In this document: positions 47,230 through 58,599 of the stretch, piece after piece
Layout of the letters: every line of letters begins with the position of its first letter
Position numbering within the stretch: position 1 is the first letter of the stretch
NCBI RefSeq assembly: GCF_002878395.1
Contig: NW_025860786.1
Location: 500,689 to 564,688 of the forward strand
DNA length: 64,000 nucleotides
Reading direction: 5' to 3'
Origin: Capsicum annuum
Taxonomy: Eukaryota > Streptophyta > Magnoliopsida > Solanales > Solanaceae
Notes under the pieces: model-generated
What the model was told of the DNA's origin: nothing
Seen by the model: only the letters and a program-made list of their open reading frames with translations
Databases searched by the model: none
Translations under genes and position numbers: made by a program

Positions 47230-47350
47230 GTTCTGTTATACTTTTCTATGTACATATACATACATGCATAAATATATACATATACATACGTACATAGATA
47301 TATACATATACATATATATACATACATAAATGTATACATACATATATGTG
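47230..47350. repeat. TACA/TATA microsatellite
   Basis: Irregular acatatacatacata words lead directly into the left end of the terminal-inverted-repeat element. Confidence 0.9.
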
Positions 47351-47610
47351 TCTATATAGACTAAAGCCTTCGACAGGTCCTCAAATTTATCCTGAAAATT
47401 CACTTAAACCCCTTAACTAAGGTCTGTACCTATCAGGCCCCTAGCTCACCTGAATTTTGATCCAATTGAGCCTTTTTTGCCTACATGACACATCACGTGC
47501 TGTCTACTTGTCGGAGGAGTGTGAGGAGTGATTTTTTTACTAAATCAGAAATAAAAAGGTATCAAGTGGCACTAAGGGCCCCCAAAATATATTAATTAAA
47601 AAATTATATT

Positions 47611-47839
47611 TGTATGTACCATATATAGTGAATTTCTACTTTACCATATATACTGAATGCCCACTTTAGCAGATATTGTGTATATAAATTTATGAAAAAG
47701 TTACAAACCTCCAGATTAGTTTTCCTCTATAAATAAAGAGGTTTTCCTTCATTGTAATTCATCCCTCAATAGAAGAAATAAGAATTACTCTCTATATTCT
47801 CTCTACTCTTCTTCTTTATTCTTTAGTTATTTTATAATA
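47611..47839 (+). repeat. 5' LTR of the Ale-like element
   Basis: It aligns with 53768-54016: atatattgaatg words, then ctataaataa (47728-47737, probable TATA box), then ccttcattgtaattcatccct. A primer-binding-site candidate follows at 47842-47854. Confidence 0.88.
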
Positions 47840-48284
47840 TATTATCAGCCCGAGACTCTACAAAACAAGATGAGATTATAAATCTAAAGGTAATTTCAAG
47901 GTTAGTAATTTTTTATGTTATTTATCTTTCGCTACTAATAATATAATTACTATTTGATTTGAGGAAAAATAATTGGTTTGAAACCATTATGTTTTACATT
48001 TATTCCTCAAGAACAATATTATCAAAAGGGATGATAATATGTTGGGTTGAAGTCCTATCGATTTATGCCTAACGCATCTTTGTATGGAGAAGATATTGAG
48101 TTTGAATCCCAACACACCATATTGATGATATTATGATGTCTAAGCCAAAATAATGGGTATTTGGTAAAAAGTGATGAAACATGTCCCATTAAATATGCTC
48201 CATTCCTTGAATTGAATGTAGTAGCAATAAATCATATGTATGCCTCAATTTACTATTATAGTAGATATCATAATTTGATACACC

Positions 48285-48370
48285 TAAGGCATGATTATAT
48301 TTCATTCTTCCTGGGAATGAGAATGCTTAAGGCATGATTATATTTCATTCCTGGGAATGAGAATTTCACT
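48285..48370. repeat. 43-bp tandem duplication
   Basis: taaggcatgattatatttcattc...ctgggaatgagaat occurs at 48285 and again at 48328. The related minus-strand element has only one copy near 61080. Confidence 0.88.
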
Positions 48371-48779
48371 CGAACATATTCTTTATTGTGAAGATATCAC
48401 AATCCACCTCTAAAAAAGGTAGAATAATTGGAAGATTAAATATCTTCAAGTTACTGTGATAAGAAATACGAATGTGAAAATATACCCAAGCATGATGAAA
48501 TCACATAGCATAATAAACTAAGAGTTTATTGTTTATTTATATGAAATTCATGTAAAAGTAAACCTGATGTTTACTAAGGAATTTTTGCACATGTTATGGC
48601 AACTTGGAGTTACAAATACAAATCATTTAATCTATCGACATAAATGATTTACCATCATGAAGATGTGCATATTGATTATTAGACATATGTTGAAGAAATA
48701 AAAGATTCTTTAAGAATTATTTACGTTTCTTGTTCTCATGATAAGTTGGTTGGATCAACTAATTTTGAGATTGATCCCT

Positions 48780-49385
48780 CAAAATCTGAAAAGTATAAAA
48801 GATAAATATGGGCCCATTCACCTTTCATGTGATATGTTGAAAAAATGCATCAATAAGATAATCACATGTACATTTATTGTCAACCAGTAGTTTGGCATTC
48901 ATAAAGTTGCTTGCTCAATAAAATTTAGTTAAGAGCATAGCTTTTAGATTATGCAATCAAGACAATTCATCTTGATGAAAATAATTCGGCATTTAGTACC
49001 TTCAATAAATAGCTAAACCATTGTTAGTTAGAATACAGCTTCATGTGTTGGTCTAAAATACGATATATTGCATACAATAAGACTTGTATGCATTAGACCA
49101 ATAAATTATGATTATTTCTTCCCTCTCAATTGGTTCAAGGTTAGGAACCAACTATTTCATCTAATAGTTTTGATGTGCGGTATACAATTAATAAATATAC
49201 CATGATTCACAAAGATGTATTCCTCAAAAAAGATAGAGGATGTATGTAAGTTTTCCTAACATAAGGAAGAGATTACAAGCAGCTATGAAATACGTTGGGA
49301 ATTATCATTAGATCCTCATTCAAAAGATAATTCAAGTCATATGCCAAAAGCATTTACTGACTCAAATTTAATCTCTTATCTAAGA
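48780..49385 (+). pseudogene. Ale-like integrase remnant
   Basis: Fragments in the plus-strand frames read SHVHLLSTSSLAFIKLLAQ around 48862-48920 (family form S-H-V-x-L-L-S-T-R-N-x-A-F), then TIRLVCIRPINYDYFFPLSQLVQG around 49075-49140 and a CAVYxPIAP-like end near 49170. These are the integrase core and later conserved part of the Ale lineage. Stops fall every 10-20 codons. The same sequence occurs on the opposite strand at about 60050-60600. Confidence 0.72.
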
Positions 49386-51059
49386 TGCAAGTTCTTCTAA
49401 GAGGAAGTTGGTCCGCGAAGTGCATCGTTTGGCTAGGTTGGGAGTTAGATTGCTCGATTCAGCTGAGGGTAGTGTTTGGGTTCAGAGTAGTTCTGAATCT
49501 TTCCTTGTTTTGGAAGTAAAGAAGAAACAGGATATGGATTCTCATTTGGTCGAACTGAAAGAATTAATTAAGGACCAAAAGGTAGAGGTTTTCTTCCAAG
49601 GGGAAGATTGTGTCTTAAGATTTCAGAATAGGTTGTATGTGCCTGATGTTGATGATCTGAGGTAGAGGATTATGGCTGAGGCGCATGGCATACGGTATTC
49701 TATTCATCCCGGTGCTACCAAGATGCACCGCGATTTGTAAAAGATTTATTGGTGGATTGGTATAAAGAAGGGTATAGCAAAGTTTGTAGAGAAGTATGGA
49801 ACTTGCCAGAAGGTAAAGATAGAACACCAGAGACCCAGTGAAATGATGAAAGAATTTAGTATCCCTACTTGGAAGTGGGAAGAAGTGAATATGGATTTTA
49901 TGACTGGTTTACCTCTTTTTCCCCGTCATCATGATTCGATTTGGGTTGTTGTAGACAGGTTAACTAAGTCCGCACATTTCCTGCCAGTGCATACATCTTT
50001 TACCACTGAGGACTATGCTAAGCTATATATCCGAGAGTTAGTTAGGTTACATGGATTTACATTATTTATCATCTCTGATAGAGGTACTCAATTTACTTCT
50101 TATTTTTAGAGAACCTTTCAGAAGGGTCTTGACACCCAAGTTTATCTTAGCTCCACTTTTCATTCGTAGACAGACGATCACATTGAGAGGACTATTCATA
50201 CTTTGAAGGATATGTTGAGGGCTTGTGTTCTTGATTTCAAAGAAAGTTAGGATGAACACTGGTCATTTATTGAATTTGCTTACAAAAATAGTTTTCATGC
50301 TAGTATTGGAATGTCTCCATTTGAATCCTTGTATGAGAGAAGATGTAGATCACCCATAGGCTGGTTCGAAGTGGGTAAAGCTGTTGTTATTAGACCTGAT
50401 GTTGTATTTTACTCTATGGAGAAAGTTAAGTTAATTTGGGAGAGTTTAAAGACAGCCCAGAGTCGTTAGAAGTCGTATGCAGATGTGAGAAGAAGAGCTC
50501 TTGAGTTTGAAGTCGATGATTTGGTGTATTTGAAAATCTCACCCGTGAAAAGGGTGAAAAGATTTGGAAAGAAAGGAAAGATGAGTCCCAGATATGTCGG
50601 ACCTTATAGAGTTTTGGATCATGTTGGGATAGCAGCTTATGAGGTTGAGTTGCCTGCAGAATTGTCAGTTGTCCATCTTGTGTTTCATGTTTCTATGCTC
50701 AAGAAGTACATTAGAGACTCTGTTGTTGTTGATCCGTTGGAAGGTTGTGATGTTCAGGATAGCCTTTTGTATGATGAAATCCTGGTTGAAATCCTATACT
50801 ATCAAGTCCGTAGAATGAGGAACAAGGAAGTTCCCCTGGTTAAAGTTCTATGGAAAATCAATCAGTAGAAAGTGCCACTTGGGAATCAGAAGCAGATATG
50901 CAAGCCAGTTACCCTTATATTTTCTCCAAGAGTTCAAATGAAGATAAATCTACTATTCCCTTAATTCAGTTTCCTTCTAATCTAATGTATTCCGATATGG
51001 TTATCCCCTCTACGATTCGTGCATTTGGTGAAGTACTCAACAGTATTAGAATAAAGTGA
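49386..51059 (+). pseudogene. Ty3/gypsy integrase with chromodomain-like tail, best preserved copy
   Basis: 49408-49665 contains the connection segment (REVHRLARLGVRLLD) and the integrase lead (VLRFQNRLYVPDVDDLR). After one stop the zinc region has AHGIRYSIHPGATKM and a C-x2-C variant (GTCQKVK, first Cys lost to Tyr). 49843-50109 carries the core: MDFMTGLP with the first Asp (about 49891) and IISDRGTQF with the second (about 50072); the Glu is kept in HIERTIHTL near 50181. 50485-50868 has KGKMSPRYVGPYRVLDHVG and VFHVSMLKKYIRDS. A frame slip near 50850 leads into ESATWESEADMQASYPYIF, the chromodomain end. About six single stops plus the slip. Confidence 0.92.
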
Positions 51060-51127
51060 GCCATTTTATGTGAGTAGTTCCATCTTTGTGTCCTTATTTT
51101 CTCTTATTCTTAGCCTATCTAGCAACA

Positions 51128-51159
51128 TTTGAGGATGAATGTTTCCAAGGGGGAGATAT
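51128..51159 (+). promoter_or_regulatory. Post-pol conserved phrase and polypurine tract
   Basis: tttgaggatgaatgtttcc (family phrase TTCGAGGACGAA...) is followed by aagggggagata immediately before the LTR start at 51160. The same pair flanks the gag-only element at 11989. Confidence 0.82.
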
Positions 51160-53658
51160 TGTAATACCCCGATCATTCCTTAAGCCTAAATCTATCTTTT
51201 TGAATAGATATATATGACTTCCAAAGTGATTGATTTTTAAACCATGTTGTATTTCCCTAATTTCCATTTTTTTCATGTAGAGCATTGAATAAGCTTTCCA
51301 TCGATACCAATTTCATCGAAATCCAACATCGAATGAGTGAGTTATGGTCATTTTACTGAATGCTATCAGATAGCCCAGATTTGATGGTCGACCTGGTGGA
51401 CCATCAGGTCCTTGGTGGACCGTCAAGTGTCCCATCAATCCAAGTCATTAGCCCCTTTTTTGGTATGTCTTGTGACGGTCAAAGTGGTGGACTGTCACAA
51501 AGTTGATGGACCATCAAATGGGTCCGTCAGGCTGAGATAGAATGTCCCATACCTAGGCATCGAGTAATGGACGACTTGGTGGATCGTCATACCCTTTGAT
51601 GGACCATCACTCTGACTGTCACTCTGTGGTAAAACGTTTTAGATTTGGCACTTGAGTGACGGATGACCTGGTGGACCGTCAGCTCATCTGATAGACCATC
51701 AGATCGACCGTCACAGGCCCCGATCTACAATTTTCAACTTTTTCAAAATGGTATTTTGGTCATTTCTGCTCCTTATGGCCCTATATATATATATATCTAG
51801 GTAGAGAAAAGAAGACCATTTCTCTCCATTTCTCTCCAAATTTCTTTCAAGAATTTTCTAGATACCTAGGGTTTCTTCCAAACCCAAAAATCAAATCATC
51901 TCTAAGAAATTCAAGAAATCTCCCATAAATTTCTTCAAGTTATTCAAGAACTAATCTCCTCAAGTCAAAGGCAGCAAGGTATTGGTCTAAAAGTGTGAGA
52001 AAGAAGTTTCAAGCAAGTTTATATATCTTCAAAATCAAAATCTAAGGTATGTGGGGTTTGAACAAGAACACTCCTTTCGTTCTTGTGCCTAAAGATTTAC
52101 CTTCTATTATTGATTTACATGATATTGCAAGTGGGTTTACAAGATTTACTTTCTATTATTGATTTACATGATATTCCAAGTAGGTTTACACTCAAATTTC
52201 TCTATTAATGATTTATGAGATTCGAGTTGAATAAGTTTTATATTTATGATTATTTGACCATCATGTTTCTTAAATTGAAAATTTATTCCATGAGTCGTAT
52301 ATTATCATTATGTATTGATGATTTCTAAGCAATTTAAGTCAAGTTCCATGAGTTGAATATATTTATTACGAATTGATGAATTTTGAATGATTTGAGACAA
52401 GTGTCATGAGTTATGCCTTTCCATGAGAAATTCGACTATTGAATGTATATTGATATGTGAAATTGAGAGGCAAGAATGAGTCTTATGATGTTTCCATGAA
52501 GTTTTTGATATTTGAAATTATTTGATAAACAATATACTTGATATTGAGAAAGCTTGTGTTAAGTTGAGTCGAGTTAGGAATCCACAAGATGTTTATGATT
52601 TTCGGATGAGATATATATTTATGTTTTGGTCTTTATAATAGAACCATGATTTGATATTGATTGAGGTGGATTTCCTAATGCGTTCTGAGCTGATTCTGGG
52701 AGAGTATGTAGCACCATGTGAGAAATTTGGTATTTCCCCAAAAGTACGTGCCACCATAGGATTGATGTTGATAATTGTGCACCAAAGGCCGAGTATGAGA
52801 TTGTGAAGATGAGATTGAGGTTGTACTCCCAGGAAAGAGTACAACACCCCTACCAACATGGGGTTCTCTCCTTAGGAGGGCAAAACGTTGGACTCAATGC
52901 GGCTCACATGGTGTAGTCTTGTCGGTTATAAAAAACTCCTACGTCCATAATGATTTAAGTCTCTTGAGTTACCGAGTCACTCTAAGTCATGAGTTAAAGA
53001 GTTTGAGTTGACATAAATGATTTACGAGATTTATGAAGCATGTATTACTACTGATGATTTATGAGAAAAATATTCCAGATAATTCAAGCGAAGAGAATTA
53101 TTATGGTCAGCATGCATGATTTCTTAAACATTTATGATATTATTTAAATGTTGCATCCACCCCTTCATACTCAGTACATTCCCAAGTACTGACTTACATA
53201 CTCTTTTGTATTCTATATTTCATCGTGATATATGTTCAGGTGCTCAGTCTCAACACCGAAAGTGATCTTCGAGTACCTTATTCTACAACTCTGCAGTTGG
53301 CAAGTCCTTATGGTTTAAGGACCTGTATCTCTCATTTTGTCTTGCTGATAGATGGTCGTTTATTTTTAGTTCAGTACGAGTCAGTTTGGCATCTGTCCCA
53401 ATGGCTCCTTAGTCTTATGTAGTAGAGGCTTTATCAGATTAGTATGCCAGTAAGTATAGGATCTCAGTATTTTCGTTGTACAGGACATTATAATTTTGTA
53501 TCTAAGCATGGTCATGACATGCTTATTCCTCTTTATCTTAGCATGATTTGTGTTACAGTGAGTTCTGAAAGTGATAACAGGCTGAGAGGGTTAGCTTGAG
53601 GTCACGTGTGACCTTAAGAACCGTGTGACGTCTCGGGATCGGTTCTTGGGGTGTTACA
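51160..53658 (+). repeat. 3' LTR (2.5 kb) of the truncated Ty3 element
   Basis: It starts TGTAATACCCCG and ends ggggtgttaca. A block of ggtggaccgtca and tgatggaccatca words spans 51370-51720, followed by a TA-rich promoter candidate (ctatatatatatat at 51781-51795) and the leader ccatttctctcc. It is related to the solo LTR at 35972. Confidence 0.88.
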
Positions 53659-53767
53659 GTTAGAGATGCGTACTCTTTTTCCTTAACAAGATTTTTTTTC
53701 CACTGGATTTTTTCTAGTAAGGTTTTAACGAGGCACATTGTCTATCAATTAGACATTTAAAGGGGAG
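53659..53767 (+). other. Post-pol tail and polypurine tract of the Ale-like element
   Basis: gatgcgtactctttttcctt...ggttttaacgaggcaca is the conserved tail after pol in Ale-like elements; aaaggggag at 53759-53767 is the polypurine tract. The complementary phrase is present on the other strand at about 58460-58560. Confidence 0.8.
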
Positions 53768-54016
53768 TGTTATAAATTTACCATATATATTGAATGTCTA
53801 CTTTATCATATATATTGAATACCTACTTTACCATATATTGTGTATGTCTATTTAAGGAAAAGTTACAAACCCCAAGGTTAGTTTTTTCCAATAAATAAAA
53901 GGGTTTTCCTTCATTGTAATTCATCCCTCAAGAGAAATAAGAATTCCTTATGTGAAATAAAGAAGTCTTCTTTATTCTTTCTATTCTTTTTCTTTATTCT
54001 TTCTTGTTTTATAACA
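53768..54016 (+). repeat. 3' LTR of the Ale-like element
   Basis: It starts TGTTATAAATTTACC and ends ttttataaca, followed by ATATT. Confidence 0.9.
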
Positions 54017-54865
54017 ATATTTAAATTATTTTATAAATATAATTTTTAATTATTATAATTTCTTATACTTTTTTGAAAAAGCACCCCTGCCCTCCGCGTC
54101 ATCTTCTTCACAGTACCCCACCCCCACGTCTTCATCATCTTCTCCCCCCTCCCCCCTGCATCTTCATCATCTTCAACCCCCCCAGCGTCTTCATCATCTT
54201 TAACCGTACCCCACCCCCGCATCTTCATCGTCTTCATAGTACCCCACCCATACCCCATTATTGTCATCTTTAATTTATTAAACTAAGCTTTTCATTAATG
54301 GAAATGACAAATTTTAAAGCTTTTCATCAATGAAAATGGCAGATTTTAAAGATTTTCATTATTGGAAATGGCGTATTTGAACGTGTTTGTAATGGACGAT
54401 GATTACGAGTTCTCAGCTTTTCATCAATGGAAGTGGTGACAGTGAAATTCCTTAGCATTAATTTTTCAATCAATCCTTAATTTTTAAATGGTAAATTTAC
54501 CATTGAACAGTAACGGAAAGAACGACATTGTTACTGTGACTCTGTGTGTGTGTGTGTGAACTGCGTATATGTGTGATGGGAAAGGGGTGTGAAGATGACG
54601 ATTATGGAAAGGGGGTTGCTTTATTTATTTTCTTAATTAATAAATTATTATTAAATATATATTTAAATTGAAAAATTGACAAATCAGCCACTCCACCTTT
54701 TAATTATTATTTTTGCCACAAATTTTTTTAATTGGTTATTTTTTTCACGTCACGCGAGTGTGTTATACACACTCTATACTTATTGCTGATTAGGTAAAAA
54801 AGGCCCAATTGGATAAAAATTAAGGGGGGTTAGGGGCTAGATAGGTACAGACTTAGTTGAGGGGT

Positions 54866-54891
54866 ATATGTGGTTGTGTGTGCGTATATAC

Positions 54892-54943
<52 letters not shown>

Positions 54944-55034
54944 GTATGTATATGTATATATCTATTATGTATATGTATATATATGTATGTGTGTATTTAT
55001 ATAATAGTTTATGTTATATTAGATATTTTAGTTA
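54866..55034. repeat. TA/TATG microsatellite between the two inverted-repeat elements
   Basis: gtgtgtgcgtatatac, a TA run at about 54904-54930, then tatgtatg words. It mirrors the microsatellite before copy 1. Confidence 0.9.
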
Positions 55035-56412
55035 AAGGTTGAAGTCATCGTCAGGCACCTAAATTTGTCTCAAAAATTCACTTAACCCCCTCAACTAAGA
55101 CTTGTACCTATTAGGCCCCTAACCCACTCAAATTTGACTCAATCAGGCCTTTTTTGCCTACGTGATACTCCGCGTGTTGTCCACTTAATAGGGGCACGTG
55201 AGACACAATTTTTTGATTAAATAATGAATGAACATGTTGTAAGTGGCACTAAGGGCCTAAATTTTTTCAATAATAGAATAAATAATTTTCTTTAATTAAT
55301 AAATTTATATTTAAATTATTTTATTAATATGATTTTTAATTGTTATAACTTCTTAATTTTTTTTAAAAAAGAAAGTCCTCCTCCTTTATCGTCTTCCTCA
55401 CCCCTACCCCAATCATCAACCCCCACCCCACCCCCACCCCAAGCCCAATCCCGTCATCATCACAACTCCCTATCCCATCATCCCCCAACCTACCATAAAA
55501 CGAGGATCGTAACAAAATGCACCAGGACCATCACAATTTGATTTTCATTCTGTAACATACACATGAAAATTCATTAGCATAGTGTAATTGATATTAGTAA
55601 TTTTTCTGCTTAAAAAGATCACAAAACAAAGCTAAGCTACAATGAATATTTGAATATACTTACTTCTGCATACTGCTTCACATTTGGGAGAGTAACAATC
55701 AAGAAAACATTCTTTAGCATAAGGATCTTTCGGGCGATTTTAGGACACTTAGACGGGCAAGTTATGTACTTGAGATAACATATGTTGTAATGTTTATAGC
55801 ACGGACATGTTTTATAGCTTGTTAAGATTTCTTGTTCAAATCTTGAAATCTCAAAGGTATTTGGCAATGGAGAAGATAATTTAGTTTTTAGACTGTTGTC
55901 TTAATCTGATCATCAGAAAAAATAGAGATTTTTGACATGGGGTGGAGGGTTGACGACGAAATGGAGAAGAAGATGAATGGGGGAAGCAAAATATTGAATG
56001 AAGTCATTAGCTTGTTTGTGTTTACAGTTCTTGATGTTCTTGATTTTTTTATTTGTTATACTTATAGAGTAATTGATTTCATAGTCGAAGCAGAATGTCG
56101 AAAAAATGAAGATTTTTGACGTGGGGATGGGGGGTTGACGAAGAAATGGAGAAGAAAATGAATAGGGAGAGGGGGGGGAGGAGGGACCTGATTTTTTGAA
56201 TTTAATGTCATGTGTCACCTTTTAATCTGTCAATTTTTCCACGGCACGTTAGTGTATTAGACACACTCTATACCTTTTACTGATTAGGGGAAAAAAGGCC
56301 CGATTGGATCTAAATTCGGGTGGATTAGGGGTCTGATAGGTACAGGCCTTAGTTAAGGGGTCTAAGTGAATTTTCGAGACAAATGTAGGTGTCTAGCGAT
56401 GACTTAAGCCTT
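55035..56412. mobile_element. Terminal-inverted-repeat element, copy 2
   Basis: Left arm 55035-55159 and right arm 56283-56412 are complementary (start aaggttgaagtcatcg, end cgatgacttaagcctt). Interior blocks (ttaaattatttta..., ttttaattgttataa, then a C-rich run at 55377-55445) match copy 1 collinearly. No transposase is encoded. Sequence at the ends does not give a clear target-site duplication, so the superfamily is open; length and long arms would suit a Mutator-like non-autonomous element. Confidence 0.75.
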
Positions 56413-56810
56413 AATTAAACAAATATGTTTTGTGTTATACTTTTTTATTGTATAATAATTAAAATTTCAAATATGTATATTTCTAATGTTATAAGAGCAA
56501 AACTTTTAATTCACTCATTGAACATTTTAGCTTCATTGCCGAGGATTAAAATTTTAAAGATTACATTCTTAATTTTATTTTTTAAAAATAGCAAAAATAT
56601 CAGAGGTTTTAAGGATAGAAAAAAATATAATAAAACTTTATAAATTTGATGGTATAAGAAAATTTGGATCCCAAATTGTGAAAAATTTACCTGAATGTAT
56701 AAGGTCAAATAATATACTCCTTTAGTTACCAAATACTTATCAAGTATTATTTTTAAAAATACAATATGACTATTATTTTTAAAACGAAATTGAATTAGAT
56801 TAATTTAACA

Positions 56811-56885
56811 ATTATATGAAAAATTTGAATATTTTAAAAATTATATGAAAAATTTGAATATTTTAAAAATTATATGAAAAATACC
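56811..56885. repeat. 29-bp tandem repeat, about 2.6 units
   Basis: ttatatgaaaaatttgaata recurs at 56812, 56841 and 56870. Confidence 0.93.
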
Positions 56886-57659
56886 ATAAATTATAGTTCT
56901 CAGTATTCAAAATATTTGAAAAAAAACTACGGTCAAATATAGACATATTTGAATCTCAAGAAGCAACATATACCACATAAATTGAGACGAAGAAAGTATA
57001 TATAATATTACTACTCCCTATAAACATGGAAATTTTATAATCCACTCTGTTTCATCTTTTTTTCAATAGATGAATTACATAGGTTTTTTGGAGCAGACCA
57101 TCCTCATCGAAATAAAATGTAACTCATTTTTTAAAAAAAATAAAAGAAAACTCGTTGGATCACTAAAATATGATTTAATCGGCACAAAAGCAAACCCCTG
57201 TCAACTCCCTTCTTCCTTTGTCAAGCATAGATCTTTGATATATCTTATAATGCCATGGACAAAAGTTTGAGAGGGTAAAAATTCTAGTTAACTTATAAGT
57301 GTTAAATAATATAATTTTTTGCATAAAAATTGTAGTTGATTTAAAAGTTTTAAATAATACAATTTCTTTCATAGATTAAGTAAAGATTTTATTTCTAACT
57401 ATTAGAACTTTTCACATAGATAAAACACTTACACTTTTAACAAAATAAAAAGCTATCAGTGCCTACCCGACGATACATCCTTAGCAACTATGATTAGATT
57501 AGAATTATCTCCACACTTGTTCCTAATTCCATACATGTTGTAAAATTGAGGAAGATAACTAATAAATAAAACTCGAAAAAGCGAGCAAAAAGTTATGAAA
57601 AAATTGAGGAAGAAGACCTAGAAATAAAACTCAAAAAAGGTAGACAAAATTAATAAAAA

Positions 57660-58150
57660 GAATTTAAAATTATAACTCCTTTTATAGAAGTTTTGCAATA
57701 GACAAACAAAGGATCCATAAATCACAAAAAATTAAAGGATAGTTTTTGATTTAGATTAAAAATAGGAGATAACTTTTGACAAGTCACAATGAAATTGTGT
57801 AATTTCTTAGTAAATCTTTTCTTTCCTTTTCTTTGGGCTTAATGTACATTAGGCTTTTTTTTGGGAGGGTGGGGCGGGGATGAGGGTTATTTGAAGTCCT
57901 AAATTTAAAGTGTGATTATAACTCCTTTTTAGATGTTTTAAAATAGACAAATAAAAGAATTCATGAATAAAAAAAAAGGGTAGAATTTGATTTACACTAA
58001 ATAGGAGACAATTGTTGGCAAGAGTTCTAAAGAAATCAAGTAATTTCTTAGCAATTTTTTCTTACTTTCTTTGGCTTAATGTACATTTTTTTTTTCTTCT
58101 TTAGGTTATTTTAAAGTCCTAAATTTAAGGTTTATAATTCAAACAAGGAA
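57660..58150. repeat. Diverged tandem duplication, period about 246 bp
   Basis: Two successive copies share tataactcctttt, aatagacaaa, aataggaga, gtaatttcttag and ggcttaatgtacat in the same order. The second copy starts about 246 bases after the first (57671 and 57917). Confidence 0.85.
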
Positions 58151-58219
58151 ATATCTAAGGATTAAATTTAAATAAATTTTAAGTTTTAAAAATTAAAAAA
58201 ATAGTGAAAATATGATTTT

Positions 58220-58457
58220 TATTATGAAATATAGAGTAAGAACAAGATGAATAGAGAGAGAAGTGAGAGTAATTCTTTATTTCTGTTGATGAATTCTTGA
58301 GGGATCTTTTACAATGAAGAAAACTCTTCGATTTATAGGAAAAACTACTCCTAGTTTTTTCTCCAAAAGGTAGATACTTCATATCTGAAAAGATATCAAA
58401 TCGATATTATCTATATTCTTAATATACACTCATTATATTGTAAATACATTTATAATA
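58220..58457 (-). repeat. 3' LTR of the minus-strand Ale-like element
   Basis: It aligns with 61957-62209. The probable TATA box is the complement of atttatag at 58331-58338. The terminal TG on the minus strand has become TA. Confidence 0.88.
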
Positions 58458-58470
58458 CTCCCCCTTGAAT
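58458..58470 (-). promoter_or_regulatory. Polypurine tract
   Basis: The minus strand reads ATTCAAGGGGGAG directly before the 3' LTR. Confidence 0.85.
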
Positions 58471-58599
58471 GTCTAATTTATAGATAATGTGCTTTGTTAC
58501 AACCTTACTAGAAAAAATCTAGTGAAAAAAAATCTTGTGAAAGAAAAAGAGTACATATCTCTAACAATACACATATAGACTGCCTCATTAAAAATCTTA

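Larger units (their letters stand above)
49386..53658 (+). mobile_element. 5'-truncated Ty3/gypsy element of the chromodomain group
   Basis: It starts abruptly within the RNase H/connection region and continues through integrase, chromodomain tail, polypurine tract and a complete 3' LTR (51160-53658). There is no 5' LTR, gag, protease or RT. To the right the Ale-like post-pol tail resumes at 53659; to the left the Ale-like integrase ends, so the Ale RT and the Ty3 5' half were lost together. This is the best preserved coding stretch of this family in the window. Confidence 0.88.
47606..54021 (+). mobile_element. Ale-like Ty1/copia element with exact ATATT duplication
   Basis: The element is 47611-54016, flanked by ATATT on both sides. 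It has short LTRs (229 and 249 bp), a primer-binding-site candidate (ttatcagcccgag) and a 3' polypurine tract. The interior has decayed integrase and the characteristic post-pol tail, but RT and RNase H are missing; in their place is a truncated Ty3 element at 49386-53658. It inserted into the terminal-inverted-repeat element. Confidence 0.9.
47363..54865. mobile_element. Terminal-inverted-repeat element, copy 1, split by an Ale-like copia
   Basis: The left terminal repeat (about 47363-47490) and right terminal repeat (about 54740-54865) are complementary and match the ends of the element at 55035-56412. With the copia insertion removed it is about 1.1 kb. It encodes nothing; the right part has a C-rich run (54070-54250). 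The outermost 45 bases of the right repeat are missing, replaced by microsatellite. The arrangement fits a non-autonomous DNA transposon of uncertain superfamily. Confidence 0.72.
56413..58214. other. AT-rich intergenic stretch with two local duplications
   Basis: No gene or element recognised. It holds a 29-bp tandem repeat (56811-56885) and a 246-bp tandem duplication (about 57660-58150). Confidence 0.5.

Noticed and set aside
54046..54273. Pro/His-rich and Gly/Asp-rich open frames
   Set aside because: Products of a C-rich low-complexity run shared by both copies of the inverted-repeat element.
55913..56218. Open frame of 101 codons with a hydrophobic middle
   Set aside because: It lies inside the non-coding interior of the inverted-repeat element; no homologous frame in copy 1.
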